Numbered from the stretch's first letter, positions 1 through 7,040 are shown. The stretch is DNA of 11,174 bases from an uncultured Dictyoglomus sp. (GCA_938039765.1 CALHTV010000220.1:1-11174); one strand, 5' to 3'. Numbers and translations: made by a program. The notes: generated from the letters alone by a model not told the origin.

Positions 1-657
1 GAAATAGACCATGGCATAAGCTGTAGCCCATTGATTTGGGTAGATTATATTATAAAGACTAATATATCCATTTTTACTTCTTTCTTCAGGTTTAAACCAC
101 CTTATCTCTAATCCTGTTTTTCCTTTATAAATCTTATTTAAAGAAATTTCTTTCTCAGGAGGGAATTCTTTATAAAACCCAGAATTTCCTACATTTTCAA
201 AGGGACCTATGAACATAAAGTCCTTAACAAAACCTTTTAGGTTAGAGAAGCTTTCTGCTTCTTCAATTTGGTTTTTGGAAAGAAGGGTTTTCCAGTATAG
301 GTATTCTAAATAGGATGACAAATTAGAGTTGTCTTTTAGGAGAGTATTTAGTTCGTCAAATATGCTTAGACTTTCCCATATATCACTGCCTAAAAGTCCT
401 ATTACTTCATGCCATTGAGAGGTAGGTTTTTGTTTGATGGCACTCTTCCAAAAATTCCAAGCTTCTTTTATGTTGTCTTCCATAAGATAAATTAACGAAG
501 TAAAGATTTTTAAGTAAAAATTATCTTTTTGAGGAGAGGTTTTTATTACTTCAAAATCGTTATTCAGAAGAAGATTTCCTATTTTTAATTCTTGAGCAAA
601 AGGAGGGGAAAGAAGAGTAAAAAGTAAGATTAAAATTATTAATATTTTTCTTTTCAT
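1..657 (-). CDS. Secreted protein, N-terminal part (possible DUF3857/transglutaminase type)
   Basis: An open frame of 219 codons starts at ATG 657 and leaves the window at base 1 without a stop, so only the N-terminal part is seen. Residues 1-21 form a clear signal peptide: MKRK, a hydrophobic Ile/Leu core, then SPPFA with probable cleavage before Gln22. The mature part is helical with a repeat-like 'EAWNFWKSAIKQKP' segment near residues 65-80, resembling TPR-type helices. Around residue 150 there is a 'FIGPFENVGNSGFYKEFPPE' stretch followed by 'YKGKTG'. I associate this pattern with large secreted TPR proteins that carry DUF3857 and transglutaminase-like domains further on, but those domains lie outside the window, so the family call is tentative. 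An AGGGGA-type ribosome binding site precedes the start. It is divergent from the LacI-type regulator gene and could be one of its targets. Confidence 0.7.
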   Translation of the reverse strand, partial: MKRKILIILILLFTLLSPPFAQELKIGNLLLNNDFEVIKTSPQKDNFYLKIFTSLIYLMEDNIKEAWNFWKSAIKQKPTSQWHEVIGLLGSDIWESLSIFDELNTLLKDNSNLSSYLEYLYWKTLLSKNQIEEAESFSNLKGFVKDFMFIGPFENVGNSGFYKEFPPEKEISLNKIYKGKTGLEIRWFKPEERSKNGYISLYNIIYPNQWATAYAMVYF

Positions 658-691
658 TATTCTGTTCCCCTAAAGGATTAAGTTTTGGTTT

Positions 692-721
692 ATTATATAT
701 TAAAACTTGAAAGAATTACAA
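692..721 (-). promoter_or_regulatory. Promoter for the secreted-protein gene
   Basis: Read on the minus strand: TTGTAA (716-721), an 18-bp spacer, and a perfect TATAAT (692-697), 35 bases upstream of the ATG at 657. It overlaps the plus-strand promoter of the regulator gene, so the two genes probably cannot be transcribed independently of each other. Confidence 0.55.
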
Positions 722-735
722 TATAACGGTAAAAT
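707..735 (+). promoter_or_regulatory. Promoter for the LacI-type regulator
   Basis: TTGAAA (707-712), a 17-bp spacer and TAAAAT (730-735). This predicts a transcript start near 742 and a leader of about 50 nt before the ATG at 792. Its -35 region shares bases with the divergent minus-strand promoter. Confidence 0.55.
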
Positions 736-791
736 TTTTATTAATAACTTGTGTTAATATGTAATTTTTATTCTAATTGGAGGCAATAAAA

Positions 792-1814
792 ATGGCTAAA
801 AAGAAAAAAGCTCCCACAAGCTGGGATGTGGCAAGACTGGCAGGGGTATCTCGTTCTACTGTTTCTTTTGTTCTGAATAATACTCCAGGTATAAAAATAA
901 GTGAGGAGACAAGAAAAAGAGTCCTAGAGGCTGTAAAGATTCTAGATTATAAACCTAATGCTATAGCAAGAAGTTTAGCAAAACAGAAGACTGAGGCTAT
1001 AGCTTTTTTTGTGCTTGATATAGCTAACCCAGTGTTTCCCAATATGGCAAGAGGTATTGAAGATGTAGCAAGGCATAATGGATATATTTTGCTTCTCTGT
1101 AATACTGACGGAAAGTCTTTGAGAGAATTGAGATATATGAATATAATGTTAGAAAGAAGGGTTGATGGTATAATTGTTGGCGCTTTGTCCAATGAAGAAG
1201 TTAGTAAGATTGCTCAGAAGAAGAATATACCGCTAGTAATATTAGAACATCCAAGACTTCCGGAGCATGATGTAGTATATGCTGATAATATAAAAGGAAG
1301 TTATGATGCAGTTATGCACTTAATAGAATTAGGACATACAAGGATTGCTCATATAACCATCAATCCTGAAAGTATTATTGTTCAGGAAAGGATAGAAGGG
1401 TATAAAAAAGCATTGAAGGATGCAGGTATTCCTTTTGATAGTGATTTATTGAAGATTTTTTATGATAAAGTAGATGAAGAATTGGCTGTTAATGAACTTT
1501 TCTCTATTCCTAATCCCCCAACAGCAATTTTTGCTTTTAGTGATTTTATGGCGATACAAATCATGAAAATTTTAACTAAGAGGGGTTATAAAATTCCTCA
1601 AGATATATCTATAGTAGGATTTGATGATACTCTTGCTGATTTGACAATTCCCTCTTTGACCACTGTTTCTCAGCCCTTTTATGAGATGGGAGCAAAAGCA
1701 GCAGAGATTTTGATAGAGAGGATTAAAAATCCTAATTTACCTATTCAACATGTAAAACTTCCTACAAAGTTGATTATTCGAGAAAGTACAGCCCCCAAAA
1801 ATAAAGAATCTTAA
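792..1814 (+). CDS. LacI/GalR-family transcriptional regulator
   Basis: A 340-residue DNA-binding repressor of usual LacI-family length. Residues 9-30 form the N-terminal helix-turn-helix ('SWDVARLAGVSRSTVSFVLN'), and 'YKPNAIARSLA' is the hinge helix that inserts into the centre of the operator. The rest is the two-lobed periplasmic-binding-protein-like effector domain ('IANPVFPNMARGIEDVARHN', later 'DISIVGFDDT' and 'LTTVSQP', all typical). I chose ATG 792 over an in-frame TTG at 777, because the 777 codon lies inside the TTGGAGG ribosome binding site (777-783) that serves 792 at a spacing of 8. The effector is unknown; most family members sense sugars or nucleosides. Likely targets are the adjacent divergent gene and the corrinoid operon downstream, where a CG-centred palindrome is present. 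No terminator is visible before the next promoter. Confidence 0.92.
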   Translation: MAKKKKAPTSWDVARLAGVSRSTVSFVLNNTPGIKISEETRKRVLEAVKILDYKPNAIARSLAKQKTEAIAFFVLDIANPVFPNMARGIEDVARHNGYILLLCNTDGKSLRELRYMNIMLERRVDGIIVGALSNEEVSKIAQKKNIPLVILEHPRLPEHDVVYADNIKGSYDAVMHLIELGHTRIAHITINPESIIVQERIEGYKKALKDAGIPFDSDLLKIFYDKVDEELAVNELFSIPNPPTAIFAFSDFMAIQIMKILTKRGYKIPQDISIVGFDDTLADLTIPSLTTVSQPFYEMGAKAAEILIERIKNPNLPIQHVKLPTKLIIRESTAPKNKES

Positions 1815-1823
1815 AAAGAATTA

Positions 1824-1851
1824 TTGAGTTTCTAGAGAGATTTGTTATAAT
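1824..1851 (+). promoter_or_regulatory. Promoter of the corrinoid methyltransfer operon
   Basis: TTGAGT (1824-1829), a 16-bp spacer and a perfect TATAAT (1846-1851), in the 81-base gap between the regulator gene and the corrinoid protein gene. The predicted start is near 1858. Confidence 0.6.
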
Positions 1852-1867
1852 TTTTTTAACTAATATA

Positions 1868-1877
1868 AAAACGTTTT
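1868..1877 (+). promoter_or_regulatory. Candidate LacI-type operator
   Basis: AAAACGTTTT is a perfect 10-bp palindrome with the central CG step that LacI/GalR-family hinge helices read. It lies just downstream of the -10 box, between the predicted transcript start and the AAGGAGGTG ribosome binding site (1881-1889). A repressor bound there would block elongation or initiation. It is short and the genome is AT-rich, so it is suggestive only. Confidence 0.35.
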
Positions 1878-1895
1878 CTTAAGGAGGTGTATTAA

Positions 1896-2534
1896 ATGGA
1901 AATACTTAGAGAAATTGCCAATTCTGTAATTGCTGGAAATAAAAAAAGAGTTCAAGAGTTAGTAAATAAAGCTTTAGAAGAAAATATTTCTCTTGAGGAA
2001 ATAATAAATGATGGACTTCTTGCAGGAATGGGAGTTATAGGAGAAAGGTTCAAAAGAAATGAAATATTTGTTCCTGAAGTTTTAGTTTCTGCTAGAGCTA
2101 TGCAGGCTGGTATGGATATTTTAAGACCATTAATTGTTAATTCTAAAGGAATAATAAAGGGAAAAATAGTGATTGGTACTGTAAAAGGGGATCTTCATGA
2201 TATTGGTAAAAACTTGGTATCAATGATGTTGGAAGGCGCAGGTTATGAGATTATAGATTTAGGAATTGATGTATCTCCAGAAAAATTTGTGGAGGCTATT
2301 AAAGAACATAACCCTGATATAGTAGGGATGTCAGCTTTGCTAACTACAACGATGCCTCAGATGAAAGTTACAATTGATACTTTAAAAAAGGAGGGGCTAA
2401 GAGATAGAGTAAAAGTAATAGTTGGGGGAGCACCCGTTACTCCAGAATTTGCAAGAGAAATAGGAGCAGATGGGTATGCAAAGGATGCTTCTGAGGCTGT
2501 TGAATTGGTTAATTCTATTATAAGTAAAAAATGA
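1896..2534 (+). CDS. Corrinoid (B12-binding) methyl carrier protein
   Basis: A 212-residue two-domain protein of the MtaC/MtbC/MttC type, equivalent to the cobalamin-binding module of MetH. Residues 1-85 form the helical cap domain ('GLLAGMGVIGERFKRNEIFVPEVLVSARAMQAGM', written here only as a family hallmark with its Met/Glu-rich helices). From residue 90 comes the Rossmann-like B12 domain with the DxHxxG motif D99-L-H101-D-I-G104, where His101 is the lower axial ligand of cobalt. S146-x-L148 and G177-G178 are the other conserved cofactor contacts. The protein carries a methyl group on Co(III) and gives it to a methyltransferase. It has a strong ribosome binding site (AAGGAGGTG, 1881-1889). 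Its stop overlaps the start of the activator gene (ATGA at 2531-2534), so the two are translationally coupled. The methyl donor cannot be told from this protein alone. Confidence 0.93.
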   Translation: MEILREIANSVIAGNKKRVQELVNKALEENISLEEIINDGLLAGMGVIGERFKRNEIFVPEVLVSARAMQAGMDILRPLIVNSKGIIKGKIVIGTVKGDLHDIGKNLVSMMLEGAGYEIIDLGIDVSPEKFVEAIKEHNPDIVGMSALLTTTMPQMKVTIDTLKKEGLRDRVKVIVGGAPVTPEFAREIGADGYAKDASEAVELVNSIISKK

Positions 2535-4258
2535 TAAAAATTAAAATATTACCTGAAAATGTTTTGTTAGAGGTAGAGATTGGAAGTAACTTATTAAATG
2601 TGTTTAGAGAAAAGGGAATAGATATTGAGTCTGATTGTGGGGGGAAAGGATGGTGTGGAAAGTGTAAAGTAAGGTTAGCCAAAGGAAAAGTAACAGAATT
2701 GAATGATGTAGAGAAAAGAATGTTAAAAAATGAAGAAATTAATAGAAATATAAGACTCGCCTGTCAATTATTTTTGATAGAAGACAATATAGAAGTAGAA
2801 GTAATGAACAAGAATAAAAAAATAGAGATAGTGACAAATTTTTTAAAATCTAGAGAAGGAAAAAAGAATCCTTTGGTAAGATTAAAACCCTTTAAATTAG
2901 AGCCTCCTTCTCTTAAGGATCAAAGATCAGATCTTGAAAGGCTTTCTTCTATTGATACTAATTTACATTTTGAAGATTTAAGACTTTTACGAAACTTACC
3001 TCATCTTTTAAGGGAATATAACTTTGAAGGAAAGCTTGTAATCTTTAAGGATGAGATTATTGATATAAGGGATAGAAATTTTAAAAGTATATATGGGGTT
3101 GCCTTTGATATTGGTACCACCACAATAGTAGGCTATCTTTTAGATATGAATGATTTAAGAGAAGTAGATATAATTTCGAGAGTTAATCCCCAAAGAGTTT
3201 ATGGAAGTGATGTCCTTTCTAGGATTAGTTTTATTCTCCAAAACTCCGATGGAGTAGATATTTTGCATAAGGTTTTAATCAGAACTTTAGAAGAGATAAT
3301 ACTTGAATTTTCAAAGAGAAATCATATTAACCTAGACGACATTTATGCTATCTCTATAGCAGGTAATTCTGTTATGACTCATATATTTTTAGGTATATCT
3401 CCAGAATATATCTCCTATTCTCCTTTTTCACCTGCTTTTAGGGACAGTCTGGTGATTTCAAGTAGAGAAATTTTTAGTATATTGCCTAAGGCAAAATTGT
3501 ATATATTTCCTTTGGTTTCAGGATATATTGGAGGAGATATTGTTGCAGGGATAATTGCCACCGATTTACTTAGGGAAAAAGGAAATATACTTTTTATAGA
3601 TATTGGTACTAATGGAGAAATAGTGTTAAAAGTAGAAGATAGGTTATATTCTTGTGCTACTGCTGCTGGTCCTGCATTCGAGGGAGGAAATATATCTTGT
3701 GGAATGATTGCTTCTCAAGGAGCAATTGATCACGTTTGGCTTAAAGATGGAAAGGTTTTTTATAGTGTTATTGGAGGGGGAGAAGAGAAAGGTATAACTG
3801 GTTCTGGGCTTTTGGATGCTATTTCTGTAATGTTAGAGTTAGGAATCTTAGATTCAAAAGGGAGAATTAATGATGAAGAATTTTATATTGGTAAGATTAA
3901 GATAACTCAAAGAGATATTAGGGAGTTTCAGTTGGCAAAGTCAGCTATTAGAGCTGGAATTGAAGTTTTAATGAGAAATGCTAGTATAGGTTACGATAAG
4001 ATAGATAAAATCTATATAGCAGGTGCCTTTGGTAATTATATAGACAAAGAAAATGCTCTGAAGATAAAGCTTCTACCTCCTATTAGTAAGGATAATATAT
4101 TTCTTGTAGGTAACTCTTCAGGTATGGGAGCAAAATTAGTTTTGCTAGATAAAGAAATTATTGAAAAAGCTAAAGAAATCTCAAAGAAAATAGAATATAT
4201 AGAACTTTCCTCAAATTCTGAGTTTAATAAATATTTTGTTGAGTTCATGTATTTTTAG
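2531..4258 (+). CDS. Reductive activator of corrinoid proteins (RACo/COG3894-like, DUF4445)
   Basis: A 575-residue ATP-dependent activase that returns inactive Co(II)-corrinoid to Co(I). Residues 1-90 are a plant-type 2Fe-2S ferredoxin domain with ligands C36-x5-C42-x2-C45-x32-C78. A linker follows to about residue 185. The rest is an ASKHA-fold ATPase, with phosphate loops D193-I-G-T-T-T and D357-I-G-T-N-G, plus 'AGNSVMTH', 'AAGPAFEGG', 'GITGSGLLDA' and 'IAGAFGNY' motifs. The ferredoxin is N-terminal, as in RACo and the O-demethylase activators, and there is no C-terminal 4Fe-4S pair as in RamA. It is somewhat shorter than many homologues (about 600-640) but no motif appears to be missing. 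It sits between the corrinoid protein gene (4-base overlap) and the methyltransferase gene (17-base gap), so the three form one module. Its own ribosome binding site is weak, consistent with coupling. Confidence 0.92.
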   Translation: MIKIKILPENVLLEVEIGSNLLNVFREKGIDIESDCGGKGWCGKCKVRLAKGKVTELNDVEKRMLKNEEINRNIRLACQLFLIEDNIEVEVMNKNKKIEIVTNFLKSREGKKNPLVRLKPFKLEPPSLKDQRSDLERLSSIDTNLHFEDLRLLRNLPHLLREYNFEGKLVIFKDEIIDIRDRNFKSIYGVAFDIGTTTIVGYLLDMNDLREVDIISRVNPQRVYGSDVLSRISFILQNSDGVDILHKVLIRTLEEIILEFSKRNHINLDDIYAISIAGNSVMTHIFLGISPEYISYSPFSPAFRDSLVISSREIFSILPKAKLYIFPLVSGYIGGDIVAGIIATDLLREKGNILFIDIGTNGEIVLKVEDRLYSCATAAGPAFEGGNISCGMIASQGAIDHVWLKDGKVFYSVIGGGEEKGITGSGLLDAISVMLELGILDSKGRINDEEFYIGKIKITQRDIREFQLAKSAIRAGIEVLMRNASIGYDKIDKIYIAGAFGNYIDKENALKIKLLPPISKDNIFLVGNSSGMGAKLVLLDKEIIEKAKEISKKIEYIELSSNSEFNKYFVEFMYF

Positions 4259-4275
4259 TAAGGAGGATTTTTAAA

Positions 4276-5238
4276 ATGGAGGAAAAGAAAAGATTAATCA
4301 TACCTCTTTTAGGGGCTCCTGGAGTAAAGCTAACTAAAACCACTTTGAAGGATAATTTGACAAATTCTGATATTCAATTTAAAACATTAGCTAAAATTTT
4401 AGAAAGGTTTCAGCCTGATGGAATTTTCCCTTTTATGGATCTAACAATCGAGGCTGAGGTTTTGGGGTTAAAAATAGAGTTTCCAGAAAATGAGAATCCT
4501 TCTGTAAGGGAACATCCAGTAAAGGATAGGGAGATCTTAAAAGAAGTTAAAAGAAGATGGAAAGGTATAACGGGTAGAATGAAAGTCTTTGTTGAAGTGG
4601 CTGAAAAAATGAGTAATAATTTTGATGTTATCAAAGGGGGATATGTTATAGGTCCCTTTACTTTAGCCGGAGAACTTGTTGGGGTTAACGATTTAGGAAT
4701 ATATGTTATTGAAGAAGAAGATTTTGTAAGAGAAGTCTTAGATTTTACAGTTGATGTTGTCAAAGAGTATGCAAAGGCTCTTTTTGAGGCTGGGGTTGAT
4801 GTGATTGCTATTTTAGAGCCTACAGCAGTTATTTTATCTCCTCAGCTTTTTAGGAAATTTTCCTTAGCTTACTTTACCTATCTGGTTGACGAATTAAAAA
4901 GACCCTTAATATATCACATATGTGGAAATACTAACCATTTAATAGAGGATATGGGGAAAAGTGGAGCTTATGGTTTAAGTCTTGATAGTGCTGTAGATTT
5001 AAAATGGGTTTCTGAAAAAATTCCTTCTCATGTTTATATTATAGGAAATCTTGATCCTGTTAGAGTGTTTTTGCAAGGGAATGTAGATCTTGTAGAAAAA
5101 GAAACTCTAAATCTTTTAAAGAAAATGGAGGATGTGAATAATTTTATACTAAGCTCAGGATGTGATATTCCCATAGGGACTCCTTTAGAAAATATTGATG
5201 CTTTTATGAGAATAGCTAGGAAATATAAAAAATTATAA
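4276..5238 (+). CDS. Zinc-dependent corrinoid:thiol methyltransferase, URO-D fold (MtaA/CmuA-like)
   Basis: A 320-residue protein of the uroporphyrinogen-decarboxylase superfamily (COG0407). It starts 'LLGAPGVKLT' and keeps 'QPDGIFPFMDLTIEAEVLG', 'GGYVIGPFTLAGELVG' and 'ILEPTAVILSP'. It is probably not a haem enzyme. It carries the zinc-site pattern of the methylcobamide:thiol methyltransferases, H214-x-C216 ('YHICGNT') and a distant C296 ('SSGCDIP'), which activates a thiol acceptor in MtaA/MtbA and, in a related barrel, in MetE. In methanogens the acceptor is coenzyme M; in a bacterium lacking that cofactor another thiol such as homocysteine is more likely. It is preceded by AAGGAGG (4260-4266) and follows the activator gene closely. 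The DUF39 homocysteine gene is the next gene downstream. Function with the corrinoid partner is well supported; the acceptor is inferred. Confidence 0.85.
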   Translation: MEEKKRLIIPLLGAPGVKLTKTTLKDNLTNSDIQFKTLAKILERFQPDGIFPFMDLTIEAEVLGLKIEFPENENPSVREHPVKDREILKEVKRRWKGITGRMKVFVEVAEKMSNNFDVIKGGYVIGPFTLAGELVGVNDLGIYVIEEEDFVREVLDFTVDVVKEYAKALFEAGVDVIAILEPTAVILSPQLFRKFSLAYFTYLVDELKRPLIYHICGNTNHLIEDMGKSGAYGLSLDSAVDLKWVSEKIPSHVYIIGNLDPVRVFLQGNVDLVEKETLNLLKKMEDVNNFILSSGCDIPIGTPLENIDAFMRIARKYKKL

Positions 5239-5246
5239 TTTGGTTA

Positions 5247-5275
5247 TTGAAAAATTCCGACGATTTTGGTATTAT
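5247..5275 (+). promoter_or_regulatory. Promoter of the homocysteine operon
   Basis: TTGAAA (5247-5252), exactly 17 bases, then TATTAT (5270-5275), just after the methyltransferase stop. The predicted transcript start near 5282 gives a leader of about 118 nt. No terminator separates this promoter from the upstream genes, so read-through is also possible. Confidence 0.65.
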
Positions 5276-5309
5276 ATGTGAAAATTTTAAAAAGAGATTT
5301 TTAGGAGGT

Positions 5310-5394
5310 GGTAAAAGTTGGTATGGATCATGCCTTGCCCGAAAAGGGCGGTTCATATACTACTTTAGAAACCAAAATTCATAGAAGGAGGTAT
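5310..5394 (+). promoter_or_regulatory. Candidate translational switch RNA in the 5' leader
   Basis: Two exclusive folds are visible. Fold A is a long imperfect hairpin: GGT/ACC (5310-5312, 5371-5373), AAAGT/ACTTT (5314-5318, 5362-5366), GTAT/ATAC (5321-5324, 5357-5360), GGATC/GGTTC (5325-5329, 5350-5354, with two G-U pairs), a 7-nt one-sided loop (5330-5336) and GCCC/GGGC closing a GAAAA loop (5337-5349). Fold B pairs GGTATG (5320-5325) with CATGCC (5329-5334), which breaks the lower part of fold A. The strand then released, ATACTACTTT (5357-5366), can pair 9 of 10 positions with AAGGAGGTAT (5385-5394), which contains the ribosome binding site of the DUF39 gene. The layout suggests on/off control of translation. 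I recognise no known riboswitch consensus in it. The pairings are read directly; the regulatory role is inferred. Confidence 0.45.
5318..5368 (+). CDS. Possible 16-codon leader peptide
   Basis: A TTG start at 5318 lies 8 bases after a strong AGGAGGT (5303-5309). The frame reads MVWIMPCPKRAVHILL and stops at TAG 5366-5368. It contains an internal Met and a Cys, but no run of one amino acid that would mark a classical attenuator. A ribosome on it would melt the candidate switch hairpin and leave just before the downstream ribosome binding site. A second overlapping frame, ATG 5323 to TAA 5395-5397 (24 codons), ends two bases before the DUF39 start but is poorly spaced (13) from the same site. 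The AGGAGGT may instead be part of the RNA structure, so this is a weak call. Confidence 0.25.
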   Translation: MVWIMPCPKRAVHILL

Positions 5395-5399
5395 TAAGG

Positions 5400-6623
5400 A
5401 TGGCAAAGACAATTGAAGAGATTAATGAGAAGATCCGCCAGGGTAAGGCAGTGGTTGTTACTGCTGAGGAAATGATTGATATTGTGAATGAGAAGGGGAT
5501 AGAGAAAGCTGCTAAAGAGGTTGATGTAGTGACTACTGGTACTTTTGGGATTATGTGTTCCTCAGGTATATATTTCAATATAGGACATACAAAGCCAAGG
5601 ATAAAACTTGGAGGAGGAAAAGTATATCTAAATGGGGTTCCAGCATATGCAGGTTACGCAGCAGTAGATCTATTTTTAGGAGCAGCAGCATTGCCCGATG
5701 ATGATCCTCGTAATAAATATTATCCAGGAGATTTTCCCTATGGTGGGGGACACGTTATTGAAGATTTGGTAGCTGGAAAAGAGATAAGAATTACAGCTCA
5801 AACTTATGGTACTGACTGTTATCCAAGAAAATTTTTGGATGCCTACATAACAATTCATGACCTGAACGAAGCAGTGCTTTTTAATGTGAGAAATGCATAT
5901 CAAAACTATAATGTTGCAGTAAATTCCTCCAATAGGGTTCTTTATACATATCTTGGTATGTTAAGACCAAAATTTGGAAATGCAAATTATAGTAGCGCGG
6001 GTCAACTTTCTCCTTTATTAAATGATCCTTACTATAAGACTATTGGAATAGGCACAAGAATATTCTTAGGAGGAGGAATAGGGTATATAGCATGGCATGG
6101 AACTCAACATAATCCTAATGTAGAAAGAACAGAGAGAGGTATTCCTAAGGGAGGAGCAGGAACTTTAGCTGTCATTGGTGATTTAAAACAGATGACTCCT
6201 GAGTGGATTAAGGGAGTGAGTGTTAAAGGATATGGTGTTTCTCTCGCAGTAGGGATTGGAGTACCTATTCCTGTATTGAATGAAGAAATAGCCTTCTATA
6301 CTTCTGTAAGTGATGAGGAAATCTTAGCTCCTGTAGTAGATTATGCCACTGCTTATCCTAATAGAGAACCTGATGTTATTACTTATGTAAGCTATAAAGA
6401 ACTAAAGAGTGGAGAAATAGAACTCTTTGGCAAGAAAGTTCCTACGAGTCCTCTTTCAAGTTATCCTAAAGCAAGGAGAATTGCAGAAATTTTGAGAAAT
6501 TGGATTAAGGAAGGGAAGTTTTTACTTACTTCTCCTTCTGCTCCAATTCCTGGAGTTGAGTCTGGTGTAAGATTTAAACCTTTTAGTGGGAGAGAGCTAT
6601 TGGGGGAGGTGACAAGTAAATGA
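5400..6623 (+). CDS. Homocysteine biosynthesis protein, DUF39/COG1900
   Basis: A 407-residue DUF39 family protein. In Methanosarcina this family, with the NIL-ferredoxin encoded next to it, is linked genetically to sulfide incorporation into aspartate semialdehyde to form homocysteine. The sequence keeps the family style: 'VVTTGTFGIMCSSGIYFNIG', 'LNGVPAYAGYAAVDLFLGA', 'GGGIGYIAWHGTQHNP', 'KGGAGTLAVIGDLKQM' and 'YPKARRIAEILRNWI'. Only two cysteines exist, C53 (in MCSSG) and C140 (in TDCYP), good candidates for the persulfide or disulfide chemistry. It ends where many archaeal homologues continue into a pair of CBS domains, which are absent here. The start at 5400 is set by AAGGAGGT (5385-5392), spaced by 7. 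The stop overlaps the next start (ATGA, 6620-6623). It is probably controlled through the structured leader. Confidence 0.9.
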   Translation: MAKTIEEINEKIRQGKAVVVTAEEMIDIVNEKGIEKAAKEVDVVTTGTFGIMCSSGIYFNIGHTKPRIKLGGGKVYLNGVPAYAGYAAVDLFLGAAALPDDDPRNKYYPGDFPYGGGHVIEDLVAGKEIRITAQTYGTDCYPRKFLDAYITIHDLNEAVLFNVRNAYQNYNVAVNSSNRVLYTYLGMLRPKFGNANYSSAGQLSPLLNDPYYKTIGIGTRIFLGGGIGYIAWHGTQHNPNVERTERGIPKGGAGTLAVIGDLKQMTPEWIKGVSVKGYGVSLAVGIGVPIPVLNEEIAFYTSVSDEEILAPVVDYATAYPNREPDVITYVSYKELKSGEIELFGKKVPTSPLSSYPKARRIAEILRNWIKEGKFLLTSPSAPIPGVESGVRFKPFSGRELLGEVTSK

Positions 6624-7033
6624 GAACGGAAAGGATTGTATTACATTTTCCAAAGGAGCTTGTGGATAAACCAGTTATTGTAAATCTGGTTAAGAAATAC
6701 GGCTTAGATTTTAATATATTAAAGGCTACTATAACTCCTGACGCAGAAGGAGTCATGGTATTGGAGATTACAGGAGAAGATGAAAATTTTACAAAGGGAA
6801 TTGAATACTTAATAAATCTAGGAATTACTATTCAACCTTTGTCTCAAGACGTTATTTGGGTTGAAGAAAAGTGTGTGCATTGTGGATACTGTGTAAGTTA
6901 TTGTCCTACAAAAGCTTTGAGTAGAGATGAGAAAACTTATCTTATAAGTTTTGATTCTCAGAAATGTACTGCTTGTGGGGTATGTGTGGAAATATGTCCA
7001 TATAATGCTATGGAGATGAAGATTTTTGTATAG
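6620..7033 (+). CDS. NIL-domain ferredoxin, partner of the DUF39 protein
   Basis: A 137-residue two-part protein. Residues 1-75 form a NIL domain (ferredoxin-like fold also found at the end of methionine ABC transporter ATPases, where it binds methionine): 'RIVLHFPKELVDKPVIVNLV' then 'GLDFNILKATITPDAEG'. The C-terminal half is a bacterial-type ferredoxin with two 4Fe-4S clusters: C85-x2-C88-x2-C91-x3-C95-P and C116-x2-C119-x2-C122-x3-C126-P. It is thought to supply electrons, and perhaps to handle sulfur, for the DUF39 protein, and the same gene pair is found in methanogens. It overlaps the DUF39 gene by 4 bases and has its own GGGGGAGGTG site upstream. The presence of the NIL fold in a homocysteine pathway suggests possible feedback by methionine, which is an inference. 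Confidence 0.92.
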   Translation: MRTERIVLHFPKELVDKPVIVNLVKKYGLDFNILKATITPDAEGVMVLEITGEDENFTKGIEYLINLGITIQPLSQDVIWVEEKCVHCGYCVSYCPTKALSRDEKTYLISFDSQKCTACGVCVEICPYNAMEMKIFV

Positions 7034-7040
7034 TGTTAGG

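Noticed and set aside
745..756. TAAC-TTGT-GTTA inverted repeat near the regulator's transcript start
   Set aside because: Arms are only 4 bp and it lacks the central CG expected for a LacI-type operator, so it cannot be called an autoregulatory site.
777..791. TTG start at 777 that would add five residues to the LacI-type regulator
   Set aside because: The codon is part of the TTGGAGG ribosome binding site that serves ATG 792 at ideal spacing.
947..1192. Minus-strand open frame inside the regulator gene
   Set aside because: It lies wholly within a well-supported gene and its translation shows no domain; the same holds for frames at 4036-4248, 4410-4763, 5360-5578, 5676-5903, 7428-7685 and 9079-9282.
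5320..5350. Resemblance of GGATCATGCC in the leader to the 'GGATAATGCC' part of the TPP riboswitch
   Set aside because: The other required blocks (CTGAGA and ACCC...GGATAATGCCAGCG context) are absent; the match is a short coincidence.
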